Source: an uncultured Latescibacterota bacterium
GTDB taxonomy: Bacteria; Latescibacterota; UBA2968; UBA8231
Length of the DNA: 64,000 nt
Reading direction: 5' to 3'
Assembly: GCA_958295495.1 (NCBI GenBank)
Contig: OY282352.1
Coordinates: forward strand, 62,001 to 126,000
In this document: in pieces, positions 1 through 9,193 of the stretch
How the letters are laid out: each line of letters starts with the position of its first letter
Numbering within the stretch: position 1 is the stretch's first letter
The notes under the pieces: generated by a model
Databases searched by the model: none
What the model saw: the letters and a program-made list of their open reading frames with translations, nothing else
Told to the model about the DNA's origin: nothing
Position numbers and translations under genes: made by a program

Positions 1-1470
1 GATGATGGGCGATTCTTGGATTTTTTCGAGGCCGAGTTTCCACAATTGTGGCCGACTTGCTGCCACTCCGTAGGAGATTTTCTCACCACCGATAGTCAAC
101 TTGATGTCGCGAGTATATTTCGGGGGCCCAACAGCCGACGCGGCTTTCGTAGCATCCGGCACCGGCGGCACGGCGCGGGCAGTATCGCTGACGGCCTGGG
201 CCTGGGAAACAGTGGAAAAATTGTTGCCCTCCAGGCTCAGGACCAACAGGCTGTCGAGTGCTTTTAGCTCTGCCGGGACGACGCCGGTCAGTTCATTTTC
301 AGCGAGCCGCAACTCCCGGAGGTTCGCGAGGTTGCCCAATTCCGGCGGGATGGGCCCGGTGAGCCGGTTGTGGTTCAGGCGCAGTGAGACGAGTTGGTCC
401 AACCCGCCCAACGCCGGCGGAATACGCCCGCTCAGATTCATGCGCGACAAATCCAGCCCCACAACGCCCCAGTACAGCTCGACGCCCTGCCAAAAAGGGA
501 CGGGCACCGAATCGTTCCAGTTCAGCGCAACATCGCCGGCGAGGGTGTCCCGCACGGCCAGCAGAATGGCGCAATCGCGGCCCAAGAAGGATTCTTTCAG
601 GGGTGCCGTGGAGCAGAATTCGCTATAGGCATAGTCGGGATATACGTTGAATTTATGTAGGTACTCGCTCCGCTGAAAGACGATGATGCCCAAGCACAAA
701 ACGGGCAGATAGCGGAGAATGGGGTGTCGTCTGCCGAGACCGTTCGTTAGCAAAAAAAAGACCGACAGCACACCTAAAACTAACGATGCCCCCTTGGAGA
801 ACGATACCAAGACCGCGGCGCAACCCCCTGTCAGGCCCAGAGAGGCGCGTTTGCGTGGCCCGCCGTTGATTATGAATGCCAGCGCCAGCACCGCCGTCAT
901 ACAACCGATGAAGCCGGCGTCGTTGGGATCGGTGAAGCCGCCGGTGAAGCGAAAGGGCAGTCTGTATAACGGCAGCACCCCGAGGTCGCGCAACACCGGC
1001 GAGGCCACAATGACGAGGCAACTCGCCGTCAGGATCGCCAACACCCCCTTCAACAAGGCCTCGACCCCGATTCGCTTTAGGAGCACACGGCCCCCGAGGG
1101 CAGCACCCAAGAGCACCATGAAGAAGAAGGCTTGACGCAGGATGTTGTTGCCCGTATCCGGCTGCCATTGGACGTCGGTGACGAACAAGGCGACGCTGCC
1201 GATGACCAGATAGGACGCTATCGCGGCGAAGAGCAACGCGCCGGGCGTTCCCGGGGCCTGCCACAATCGGGCGTTGACCAAACCGAGCACCAGCAGACAA
1301 GAGATGAGGATCACTGCATAGCCGACAGGTCGCACCATGGGCATTCCCCAAAGATGCAGCCAGTGCATATTGACCAACACCATGCCGGCCAGTGTCCAGA
1401 ACGCGAATGTGATACACCGGACCTGGGTGGAGGCGGGTTGCCGCTCAGGTGCCTCAAGACGCGACATCAT
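1..1470 (-). CDS. O-antigen ligase-like membrane protein with inserted leucine-rich repeats (partial, C-terminus beyond window)
   Basis: The minus frame is open from ATG at 1470 (a second ATG at 1467) to the window edge, giving 490 residues. Residues 1-260 are hydrophobic with about eight membrane segments and carry the FTDPNDAGFIG motif also found in the second copy at 3140-4909, which aligns without gaps up to the repeats. Residues 299-336 form an LRR cap (RDCAILLAVRDTLAGD). Residues 338-418 are plant-type LRRs of the form GRIPPxLGxLxxL / NRLTGPIPPELGNL. A Pro/Ala-rich linker (420-450) follows. The conserved Wzy_C-like His-Asn segment would lie outside the window. By family it should transfer or polymerise polysaccharide in the periplasm; the LRR role is unknown. 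It has one LRR unit fewer than its paralog. Confidence 0.85.
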   Translation of the reverse strand, partial: MMSRLEAPERQPASTQVRCITFAFWTLAGMVLVNMHWLHLWGMPMVRPVGYAVILISCLLVLGLVNARLWQAPGTPGALLFAAIASYLVIGSVALFVTDVQWQPDTGNNILRQAFFFMVLLGAALGGRVLLKRIGVEALLKGVLAILTASCLVIVASPVLRDLGVLPLYRLPFRFTGGFTDPNDAGFIGCMTAVLALAFIINGGPRKRASLGLTGGCAAVLVSFSKGASLVLGVLSVFFLLTNGLGRRHPILRYLPVLCLGIIVFQRSEYLHKFNVYPDYAYSEFCSTAPLKESFLGRDCAILLAVRDTLAGDVALNWNDSVPVPFWQGVELYWGVVGLDLSRMNLSGRIPPALGGLDQLVSLRLNHNRLTGPIPPELGNLANLRELRLAENELTGVVPAELKALDSLLVLSLEGNNFSTVSQAQAVSDTARAVPPVPDATKAASAVGPPKYTRDIKLTIGGEKISYGVAASRPQLWKLGLEKIQESPII

Positions 1471-1562
1471 GTTTTTATTGCCCCCAGCAGCGGACCGCTA
1501 GGCAGGATTTTCGCTTTTGAGCATATTTCAAGTTTCGCTGTCCGTATCTTTCTGACACCCTC

Positions 1563-3143
1563 TCAGACGCGCGCCACGTCGAACGCCACGATGTTGCCAG
1601 TTTCCTTGCCAAACTCCACACCGACTAGGTGGATCGGCTGGCCCAAATGGCGGTACTTGTCGGCGTAGCCTTTCTCCTGCAACTGAGCCAACGCCGCGCC
1701 CGTAGCCTTCTTCTCCACCGCCTTGAACTCAAACAGGTACACATTGTCGTTGAACCGGACCGCCATGTCCACGCGCCCGCCGCTGCTTTTTTCCTCACCC
1801 GCGACGGCGAGGCCCCGCGACTCAAAGCAGGAATGGAACACGGTGGCGTAGTAGCCCTCGTAGTTGGCCATCGGATTGTTCATGTACCACTCGTACGGAA
1901 TGCTGGCGAACAATGCCCGGAACGTCTCCTCCAGCCCGGCGAAGTCGTTGGCCTTCAGCAACCTAAGCAGCCGGTCGCCTTCCACCAGCCGGCGCGAAGC
2001 AGCCGGCACCAAGGCATTCAACAGGCTCCGATTCAGGCTCTGCCGCACCTCGCGGTTGGGATAGCCCAGCCGGTAAAAGGTTTCGCCGCCGAGACGTTCC
2101 CGCTCTAGAATCGTCAGGTAGCCGGTCTGGAACAAGAGTGCCTCCGTGGCAATGTCTTCCACATCAAAGACGGACAGCAGGGCACGGCTGGCCAGCATGC
2201 CGTCCAAGGCTGCCGAACCCACCCCACGCGCCATTAGCGTGTCCACCAGGAACATGGGCGTGCCGGTCTCGAACCACCAAGGCTCGAACTCGCGCTCGTC
2301 GAACAGCAGGAGGATGTCGAAGGGATTATAGACCTTCTCTCCCCCCAGCCAACTATAGCCGTTGTACCAATCGCGGATCTCCTCCCGGTCCAAGCCCGGC
2401 AACTCGGGCGCGAACACGGCATCCAAGTCCGTCTCCGTGTAGCCGCAGATGGCCGAGTAGCGCGAATCGAGGGTAATGTCTCGGAGGTTGTTCAGCCCCG
2501 AGAACAGGCTCACCTTCGAGAACCTGCTCACCCCGGCCAGCAGCGTGAACTTGATGTGCGCGTCCGCGAACTTGATCGTCGAATACAGTCCGCGAAGGTA
2601 ATTGCGGTTGGCTCGCGCCACCTCCGGCACTTCCAAGGCGTCCAAGATCGGCTTGTCGTACTCGTCCACCAGCACCACGACGCGATGCCCGAGCCGCTCG
2701 CGCAACGCCTCCACAAGATGGGCAAAGCGCCCCGGCGCAGTGGCGTACTCGGGTGCCACACCCTCCCGACGTTCGATGGCGTTGAGTTGCTCCATGACGT
2801 TTGCCTCGAGGTTGCCCGGCTTCGTGAAGTCGCCGCTGAAATCGAGCCGCACCACCGGCCGGCGAACCGTCCAGTCCTCCCAACTGTCGTGGATGGCCAA
2901 CCCCCGGAACAGGGCCTCGTTCCCCTCAAACGCCTCCTTGATGGTGTCCACCAGAAGGCTCTTGCCGAAACGCCGCGGGCGCGACAGGAAGTAGTGCGTG
3001 CCTTCGTCCACCAACCGCTGGATGTAGGCGGTCTTATCGACATAGTAGTACCCCCCGTCGCGAATCGTGCGAAAGGTCTGGAGGCCAATGGGCAGCTTGC
3101 GCCGCGGCTTTCCGCTGTGGTCGTCGGGCTCTGTCCGTGTCAT
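1563..3143 (-). CDS. DUF1703-type AAA-ATPase-like / PD-(D/E)XK nuclease-like protein
   Basis: A 526-residue protein of the bacterial AAA-ATPase_like (PF09820) plus PDDEXK_9 (PF08011) architecture. Visible signs are the N-terminal YYVDKTAYI, a P-loop-like SRPRRFGKSLL at residues 54-64, a Walker-B-like VVVLVDEYDKPI near 155-166, and a C-terminal nuclease-like core with GRVDMAVRF followed by YLFEFKAVE. The start at 3143 is preferred because its ATG overlaps the TGA of the upstream LRR-ligase gene (ATGA), implying translational coupling; an upstream start at 3260 would lie inside that gene. These proteins are abundant in some uncultivated phyla and often sit near repeats. The cellular role is unknown, and nuclease activity is an inference from the family. 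Confidence 0.85.
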   Translation of the reverse strand: MTRTEPDDHSGKPRRKLPIGLQTFRTIRDGGYYYVDKTAYIQRLVDEGTHYFLSRPRRFGKSLLVDTIKEAFEGNEALFRGLAIHDSWEDWTVRRPVVRLDFSGDFTKPGNLEANVMEQLNAIERREGVAPEYATAPGRFAHLVEALRERLGHRVVVLVDEYDKPILDALEVPEVARANRNYLRGLYSTIKFADAHIKFTLLAGVSRFSKVSLFSGLNNLRDITLDSRYSAICGYTETDLDAVFAPELPGLDREEIRDWYNGYSWLGGEKVYNPFDILLLFDEREFEPWWFETGTPMFLVDTLMARGVGSAALDGMLASRALLSVFDVEDIATEALLFQTGYLTILERERLGGETFYRLGYPNREVRQSLNRSLLNALVPAASRRLVEGDRLLRLLKANDFAGLEETFRALFASIPYEWYMNNPMANYEGYYATVFHSCFESRGLAVAGEEKSSGGRVDMAVRFNDNVYLFEFKAVEKKATGAALAQLQEKGYADKYRHLGQPIHLVGVEFGKETGNIVAFDVARV

Positions 3144-4909
3144 CGGCGTACTCCAGCAGCGGACGTCAGCGCACAACTCAAACCGGCAAGGAACACGAAC
3201 GCCCCCATGGTGAGCAAGTGATGGAAAGCCATACTGAACAAGGCCATGACAATCGCCCAACCGACGATTGCATCCCTAACCAAGGATTTTGGCGCGGTCC
3301 AATGCAGCCGCAGCAGGGAGAAGAGAAACAACAAATATAGCACTAACGGGACAATGCCTGCTTCGCCGACCAAAAGAATGTACAGATTGTGGACATTCAT
3401 TAGTTTGCCGCGATGGAGACTGAGGAGGGCACCGTCCATATTGCGGAGCTGGCCTATGCCGTTCCCGATGATGAGCGATTCCAGTGATTTTTCGAGACCG
3501 ATTTTCCACAAGTGCAGTCGATGATCTACAAATCCGCCGTTGGTCTGCTCAACTTTGTTGTTGAAGCCCACGGCACCGGAAAAATTGTTGCCCCTCAGGG
3601 ACAGGACCAACAGCTTGTCGAGTGCTTTCAGTTGTGTCGGGACGGTGCCGGTCAGTTCGTTTTCCTCGAGCCATAACTCCCTGAGGTTCAAAAGGTTTCC
3701 CAACTCCGCCGGGATGGGGCCAGTCAAGGCGTTGAAGCTGAGCGCCAGTTTCCCCAAGTTGGTCAAGTTGCCCAATTCCGGCGGAATGGGACCGGTGAGC
3801 CGGTTGCGGTTCAGGCTCAGGCCGACGAGTTGGTCCAACCCCCCCAATTCCGGCGGAATACGCCCGCTCAAATTCTTTTCCGTCAACTGTAGTGCCACCA
3901 CGCGCGTTGGCACGCGGTCCAGCCTGACGCCCTCCCATGAACCAATGGGAACCGCGTCGCTCCAATTCAACGTGCCATCCCCGGCCAAGGTGTCGCGCAC
4001 GGCCAGCAGAATGGCGCAATCGCGGCTCAAGCCGGGGTTGTTCCGCAGTGCCGTGAAGTGCGTGTAATGGACGGGGGTATAACCACTGACTTCTCTCAGG
4101 AGCGGCGTCCAGTGAGCACCGCCGCCGATCAAGCCGACAACGAGCAGATAGAAGAGAATGGGCTGTCGTCGGCCGCGACCCTCCGACACTAAGAAAAGAA
4201 CCGACATCGCCACAAAAACGAGGGATGCTGTCCTCGACAACGATACAAAGGCCGCGGCAAAACCCGCTGCCAAGCCCAGGTATGCGCGTTTGCGTTGCCC
4301 GCCGTTGCAGAGAAACGCCAGGGCCAGCACCGCTGTCATACAACCGATGAAGCCGGCGTCGTTGGGGTCGGTAAAAGTACCGGTCAAGCGAAAGGGCTGT
4401 CTGTGGATCGGCAACACCCCGAGGTCGCGCAACACCGGCGAGGCCACAATGACGAGGCAACTCGCCGTCAGGATCGCCAACACCCCCTTCAACAACGCCT
4501 CAATCCCGATTCGCTTTAGGAGCGCATGGCCCCCGAGTATGGCCCCTGAGAGCACGAGGAGGAAGAAGGCTTGGCGCAGGATGTCTTTGCCCATATCCGG
4601 CTGCCATTTTGCATCGGTGACGAACAAGGCGACAACGCTGATGACCCAATAGGACGCTATCGCGGCGAAGAGCAATGCGCCGGGCGTTCCCGGGGCCTGC
4701 CACAATCGGGCGTTGACCAAACCGAGCACGAGCAGACAAGAGATGAGGATCGCTGCGTAGCCGACAGGCCGCACCATGGGCATTCCCCAAAGATGCAGCC
4801 AATGCACATTGACCAACACCATGACGGCCAGTGTCCAGAACGCGAATGCGATAATCCGGGTTCGGACGGATACAGGGTGCCGCTCAGGTGATTCAATACT
4901 CGAAATCAT
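3140..4909 (-). CDS. O-antigen ligase-like membrane protein with inserted leucine-rich repeats
   Basis: Complete 589-residue protein. Residues 17-265 are membrane segments with the FTDPNDAGFIG motif. Residues 297-335 form an LRR cap and 336-446 (bases about 3572-4024) hold five plant-type LRR strands, for example LTGPIPPELGNLTNL. The protein returns to a ligase/polymerase tail at 455-589 with MNVHNLYILLVGEAGI, whose His507-Asn508 matches the conserved His-Asn of the Wzy_C/WaaL family, then further membrane segments. The LRRs therefore sit inside the large periplasmic loop that carries the active site in known ligases. ATG at 4909 follows a weak GGAAATG-type ribosome site. Its stop overlaps the start of the DUF1703 gene. 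It is paralogous to 1-1470 and shows one extra 24-residue LRR. Glycan transfer is inferred from the fold only. Confidence 0.88.
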   Translation of the reverse strand: MISSIESPERHPVSVRTRIIAFAFWTLAVMVLVNVHWLHLWGMPMVRPVGYAAILISCLLVLGLVNARLWQAPGTPGALLFAAIASYWVISVVALFVTDAKWQPDMGKDILRQAFFLLVLSGAILGGHALLKRIGIEALLKGVLAILTASCLVIVASPVLRDLGVLPIHRQPFRLTGTFTDPNDAGFIGCMTAVLALAFLCNGGQRKRAYLGLAAGFAAAFVSLSRTASLVFVAMSVLFLVSEGRGRRQPILFYLLVVGLIGGGAHWTPLLREVSGYTPVHYTHFTALRNNPGLSRDCAILLAVRDTLAGDGTLNWSDAVPIGSWEGVRLDRVPTRVVALQLTEKNLSGRIPPELGGLDQLVGLSLNRNRLTGPIPPELGNLTNLGKLALSFNALTGPIPAELGNLLNLRELWLEENELTGTVPTQLKALDKLLVLSLRGNNFSGAVGFNNKVEQTNGGFVDHRLHLWKIGLEKSLESLIIGNGIGQLRNMDGALLSLHRGKLMNVHNLYILLVGEAGIVPLVLYLLFLFSLLRLHWTAPKSLVRDAIVGWAIVMALFSMAFHHLLTMGAFVFLAGLSCALTSAAGVRR

Positions 4910-4943
4910 GCGTCATTTCCCACCGTAGATTCGCTTGCTCGAG

Positions 4944-6278
4944 TTAGGGTGCCGCCCGGCTCAACGCGCGGCTGACCACACCCTGCAGGTACGCGAAGTC
5001 GCTGCCGCGCGGCAACCAGACCGAGCACAGCGTCATGCCGGTTGCCCTTTGGAACATGAAACCGAGAAAAACGGTACGCAGAATCAGCCCCACGGTCACG
5101 GCCCAAGCGATGCCGGCGACGCCCAACATCGGGTACAGTGCCAAGAGCACCACGACGTTGACGCCGAGCCCAAGCCAGACCGCCCAAGAGCAGACGCCGG
5201 GGCGATTGGTGCCGTTGAAGTAGATTGTGAAGATGAGGCCCGCCGCGTCGGCGAACATCCCCGGTGCCAAAATCCACATCAGCGGCACCGCCGGCAGAAA
5301 TGGCTCGGAAAGCAGGAGCTCGACCAGCGGCTCGCTGAGTGCCAGCATCAGCGCGAGGGTACTTCCGGTCGCTAGGCAAATCAGTCGCAGATTGAGCGCG
5401 ATCGTTTCGGAGGACTTTTCCACTCGGCCCGCCACCCGCGGGTACAGCACGACGCCCACCGAGTTGGAAAGCTCCTTGACGTGGCGCACGAGCGCGTTAG
5501 CCGCGGCGAACAGCCCGATGTCCACTCGGCCCGCGATCAATCCGAGGACCAGTACGCCGAATGCACTTTGGAACACATCGCCAATATGCTTGGCGTGGTG
5601 CCTCAGACCGTAACCGAGAACCCGGAGCGTCTCCGCACGGGATGGCATCTCGAACGCCAAACCGCAGTGCTTCCGCAGGTACCAGACACAACCGGCGCAC
5701 AGCACGACATGAGCCGCGATCAACGCCAGGATGGCCCCTTCGACCCCCATGTCCAACTTCCAGACCAAAACCACGATCCCCAGCACCGCGACGACGGATT
5801 GCGTCACCGCAAGGACCGCGAGCGGCACAAAGTGCCTGAGCCCAGCAAGTTGCAACTCCGCCGCGTACGAGATCGCGCAGAATGGCAGTAGGGCCAAGGA
5901 CAAATAGAAGGAGCTGGTGTCCATGTTCTGGAAGAAGGCCAGGTCGGCGCGGTTGAGCGACACTGCAACCGCCGCCGCTAGGCCGCTCCCGACGAGTGCC
6001 ACGACGATGGTTAGGAACAGTCCCCGCGAAACGCTCATCCGCTTCGCCATGACCCAGTACTGGGCACCATATTCGACGCTGAAAGTAAAGGCCGCGCCCA
6101 AGCACGTCGCCAACATGACGCAGAGCGCGTAGGCCCCCCGGCCTTCGGGAAACAGCGCGTAGGCCAGCAGGCTGTGTCTCAGCACGCCCAGCGCGAACAT
6201 TGAGCCCCGGGTGGCGAACACGACGCCGACCTCTTGCCCGCCGGTAGTGTTCGGGCTGTATGGGGTGGTGTCGGTCAT
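4944..6278 (-). CDS. Wzx-like polysaccharide flippase (MOP superfamily), copy 1
   Basis: A 444-residue polytopic protein with about 12-14 membrane helices, resembling Wzx/RfbX flippases that move undecaprenyl-linked repeat units across the inner membrane. Motifs shared with two other copies in the window (18947-20311, 25816-27186) include LxPEGRGxYxxCV, GxQYxVxxxxxSVS, AxxDIGLFxxxNxL and FNGTNRPGVCSWAVWLGLG. The start at 6278 (MTDTTPYSPNTTGGQ) is chosen because its ATG overlaps the TGA of the upstream 6275-7954 gene; a start at 6317 would add 13 residues inside that gene. It lies downstream of the formyltransferase-like gene and ahead of the LRR ligase, a normal order for a Wzx/ligase cassette. 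The transported glycan is unknown. Confidence 0.88.
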   Translation of the reverse strand: MTDTTPYSPNTTGGQEVGVVFATRGSMFALGVLRHSLLAYALFPEGRGAYALCVMLATCLGAAFTFSVEYGAQYWVMAKRMSVSRGLFLTIVVALVGSGLAAAVAVSLNRADLAFFQNMDTSSFYLSLALLPFCAISYAAELQLAGLRHFVPLAVLAVTQSVVAVLGIVVLVWKLDMGVEGAILALIAAHVVLCAGCVWYLRKHCGLAFEMPSRAETLRVLGYGLRHHAKHIGDVFQSAFGVLVLGLIAGRVDIGLFAAANALVRHVKELSNSVGVVLYPRVAGRVEKSSETIALNLRLICLATGSTLALMLALSEPLVELLLSEPFLPAVPLMWILAPGMFADAAGLIFTIYFNGTNRPGVCSWAVWLGLGVNVVVLLALYPMLGVAGIAWAVTVGLILRTVFLGFMFQRATGMTLCSVWLPRGSDFAYLQGVVSRALSRAAP

Positions 6279-7954
6279 CGGAGTAGCTTGGGGACGATTT
6301 CGCCGCGTGGGCCCCAAGATCCCTTGCGCCCCATCGTGCGTCCGTCCAAAAACTCGAGACCGCCTGCGTAATTGAGCGTGTGGGTGCCGCGGTTGCCGGG
6401 CAGATAGGAGCCATCGATGCGCCCGATAGGGGTTTCGGTGTATGCGCCCTCGCTTAGTTCATCTACTCGGTTGAGGACTACCGCCCACCCGTAGTTTTTA
6501 CTGCAATCCTGCGCGGGCCGAATCAGGTGGCCGTCGCGGAAGAACAATCGGCCCGCCGGGCGCGCACGACGGCTGTCGGACACCACCGGATTTGCCGGAT
6601 GGGGCCGCCACACCCCGTCCAGCGCGTCGGCCATATAGAGGTGCAGTTCGTCATTCGCCCACTCTCTCGCTTCGCTGACCGTGCCGAACAGCCACAGCTT
6701 CCCATCCTGCGGATGAATCGTCGGGTCGGACATCATCAGACCATCCAGCAACACCCGCTCCATCACCCAATCGTCCGGGAACTTCCGGCACCGCCACAGC
6801 TCGACCCGTTTCTCCGCCCAAGTATCGGGCACCATGTAGAGGTCGCCTTGGTGTTCCAAGATGAAAGGGTAGGAGAGATGGTAGCTGCATTCCAATGCGG
6901 TTGATACGTCTCCAAGCGCGCCGTCCGCCGACACCGGAGCGCACGAGATGACGGCTTTCTTCGACCCGAAAGAGTAATTTTCAAAAAACACCCAAACCTG
7001 ACCATCAACCACCACGGGAAACGGATCGGCCCAGAACTGACCGGGCGGGGCGCGATGTATTTTTGCCTGTTGTGAACTTGCCGAAGGGGCAAGACGAGGA
7101 CCGGGGTTCACGACTAAAAACCACTGCTCGGCCCAGAAACAGCGGCGAGCGGCTTTGCCGGCCAGCAAGGCCGCATGGCGCGGCAGAAAACCCAGCATCT
7201 CCCGGTTGGTGGGGATGCGGCCTTGCGCTGGGCATTCGCCATCCCCAGACAGCTTTTCGATTGCCGGGAATCCTTGCTCGGCGAGGAGCTTCAGGCGTCT
7301 CGGCACAAAGCTGGTTGACTTATAATAGTAGTGGTAATACACATTCTTCGCATAAGACCACGGAATGAGGTTCCCGACGGATTGATAAATAACCTGTCTG
7401 CCGCGAGGACTCGGGCCGTCAATCCGCAATTCGACGGTTGAAACGGACTTCCCGCGATACATGTCCCAAAACAAACCAGACTCGCCTTGCCCCGTCTCAT
7501 CGGCCCCGTGACAGTAAGACCACACGCCGTATCGGGCGGCATCGAGAATGCCCCCGCGCAAGGTTCGGCATCCAAAGCAGAGAAGCACATCCAGTTCCAA
7601 GCGGCGAATGCGGGCTAGGTCGGCCTCACCAAACCAATCGGTTGACCCAGACGTTCGCGGCGCGACCGCGAACGTCTCGGCGGCCGGCACTTCCGTCGCG
7701 ATATCAATGCGCCGGAAAGGATTGTTGGAAGCGCGAAACACCATGCGGTCAAGCAGACAGAATGCGCTGAACAACAAGCCGCTAAAGGCGAGGCGATCCC
7801 GCAATGGCGCGTCATGGGTCCGGTTGACGACAATCGCCGCAATCTCGGCGCAATCGCTCGCCTGCACTTGACCGACGATGCACGCCACCCACGCCGGAAC
7901 CTTCAGGTTGTCAATTAGAAAGCCGACCCGCAGTGGCTTGCGTGAGGATGTCAT
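6275..7954 (-). CDS. Formyltransferase-like domain fused to GINT1-type beta-propeller glycosyltransferase-associated domain
   Basis: A 559-residue soluble protein in two parts. Residues 1-250 look like a formyltransferase fold: LRVGFLIDNLKVPAWV at the start, then DVLLCFGCRTLRGGIL and GVWSYCHGADETGQGES, which resembles the folate-dependent formyltransferase active-site region but lacks a clear HxSLLP. Residues 290-540 look like a five-bladed propeller of the glucosamine inositolphosphorylceramide transferase N-terminal type, with FWADPFPVVVDGQVWVFFE, SYPFILEHQGDLYMVPD and MMSDPTIHPQDGKLWLFG. In bacteria such proteins occur in surface-polysaccharide loci and may modify amino sugars, which is an inference. 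ATG start at 7954. The stop overlaps the flippase start as ATGA, so the two are probably co-translated. Confidence 0.72.
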   Translation of the reverse strand: MTSSRKPLRVGFLIDNLKVPAWVACIVGQVQASDCAEIAAIVVNRTHDAPLRDRLAFSGLLFSAFCLLDRMVFRASNNPFRRIDIATEVPAAETFAVAPRTSGSTDWFGEADLARIRRLELDVLLCFGCRTLRGGILDAARYGVWSYCHGADETGQGESGLFWDMYRGKSVSTVELRIDGPSPRGRQVIYQSVGNLIPWSYAKNVYYHYYYKSTSFVPRRLKLLAEQGFPAIEKLSGDGECPAQGRIPTNREMLGFLPRHAALLAGKAARRCFWAEQWFLVVNPGPRLAPSASSQQAKIHRAPPGQFWADPFPVVVDGQVWVFFENYSFGSKKAVISCAPVSADGALGDVSTALECSYHLSYPFILEHQGDLYMVPDTWAEKRVELWRCRKFPDDWVMERVLLDGLMMSDPTIHPQDGKLWLFGTVSEAREWANDELHLYMADALDGVWRPHPANPVVSDSRRARPAGRLFFRDGHLIRPAQDCSKNYGWAVVLNRVDELSEGAYTETPIGRIDGSYLPGNRGTHTLNYAGGLEFLDGRTMGRKGSWGPRGEIVPKLLR

Positions 7955-8107
7955 AAATAGTTGGGGTTTCCAAGCGACGATAGTTCAAACAAAAGGATGA
8001 GCCACAAAAGGGAAATCACACCGCCTGACTTGTGCCTTTTGCGCCTTCTGCGCCTTTTGTGGCGTACTGTGAAGGTAGTAAAATGCGTCTGTATGTCAGG
8101 TTTCCAA

Positions 8108-9193
8108 TCACCCGCCGGCACCTTTGCACAGGCCGCGCAAGTCCCGCGCCACTTCATCATACCACGGCCCGCTGCGGAAGACCTCCCCCTGATCTTGCGC
8201 CCCTTTGCACAGCCGTTGGTACAGGTCGGGATCGCCCAGCAGCCGCTCGATCGCGGCTTGCAGGTCGGCAGCCGAGCGCGGTTCGACGAGCAGTCCGTTC
8301 TCTTCGTGTTGGACCAGCTCGGGAACGTCGCCCCACCGGGCGGCAATGACCGGCACGCCGCACTGGAAGGCTTCGACAATTATGCCGGCATAAGTCTCGT
8401 GCATCCGGTAGCTTGGAAACAGCAGCAGGTCGTGTTCGCTCAGGACCCGAGGCATTTCGCCCGGCTCCAGCACACCTCGATACGTCGCCTTGGGATGGCC
8501 CTCAAACAGGGAGAGGTCCGTGTCGCGCATCACGGGTCCGAACACGTCGAGATGACAGCCCTCGGGCAGCCAGCGGCAGGCAGCCAGCGCCTCCGCCAGT
8601 CCTTTGTCCATCCACAACTGAGCCGCGAAGATCAGCTTGCGGACCTTTGCGCGTCGCGCCCGCGGCTCAGTCGCAATATCCCGCGTATTGGGCAGCCAGC
8701 GAAAGTTGCTCGGGTTGCCAAACGCGCGGAGCAGGTAGTGGGTCTCCATGTACACGAGCGGGGAGCGTAGAAAGGTCCGGTCAGTCAGCCAGCGGGCAAC
8801 GAAGCCATACTCTTGATAGAGCTCGGGCAGAATGCCCCCGAAGAATCGCAGTGCGAGGGGCCGTCGCGCAACCTTGCAGATGAGCCAGATGGCCGACGCT
8901 ATGCCAAGCGCCGAATAGCAGGACATGTTGAGAAAAACGAGTCGCGAGCGCGGGACGCGCTTCAGCACACCCCACATCACCCGCACCAGCACGGCAAGGC
9001 CGGCGAGGTGCATGCGCCAAGGGGCCAAGCCGCTGCGCGGGCGCGAGGTGTTAAGAATGTCTAGGTCGAACCCCCGCAGGTCCAGTTGTCGGACCGTTTC
9101 TGCGAACAGCGTCCTAGTGCCGCCGATGGCGTGTCCGGGGGTGGGCAGCGGGCCGATGGCCAGTAGCCTAGTCTTTTTACGTGCAGCAGTCAA
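8108..9193 (-). CDS. Family 4 glycosyltransferase (GT-B fold), copy 1
   Basis: A 361-residue GT4 enzyme. The N-terminal strand KTRLLAIGPLPTP is followed by the loop GHAIGGTRTLFAETV. The C-terminal half carries LIFAAQLWMDKGLAEAL, a GVLEPGEMPRVLSEHDLLLFPS strand-helix region (residues about 240-262) and the nucleotide-sugar-binding EAFQCGVPVIAARWGDVPELV with the usual E-x7-E style motif. The product should transfer a sugar from a nucleotide donor to a lipid-linked glycan at the cytoplasmic face. The start is TTG at 9193; no better start precedes it. It is closely related to 17668-18720, so one arose by duplication. A 153-bp gap separates it from the formyltransferase-like gene. Confidence 0.88.
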   Translation of the reverse strand: MTAARKKTRLLAIGPLPTPGHAIGGTRTLFAETVRQLDLRGFDLDILNTSRPRSGLAPWRMHLAGLAVLVRVMWGVLKRVPRSRLVFLNMSCYSALGIASAIWLICKVARRPLALRFFGGILPELYQEYGFVARWLTDRTFLRSPLVYMETHYLLRAFGNPSNFRWLPNTRDIATEPRARRAKVRKLIFAAQLWMDKGLAEALAACRWLPEGCHLDVFGPVMRDTDLSLFEGHPKATYRGVLEPGEMPRVLSEHDLLLFPSYRMHETYAGIIVEAFQCGVPVIAARWGDVPELVQHEENGLLVEPRSAADLQAAIERLLGDPDLYQRLCKGAQDQGEVFRSGPWYDEVARDLRGLCKGAGG

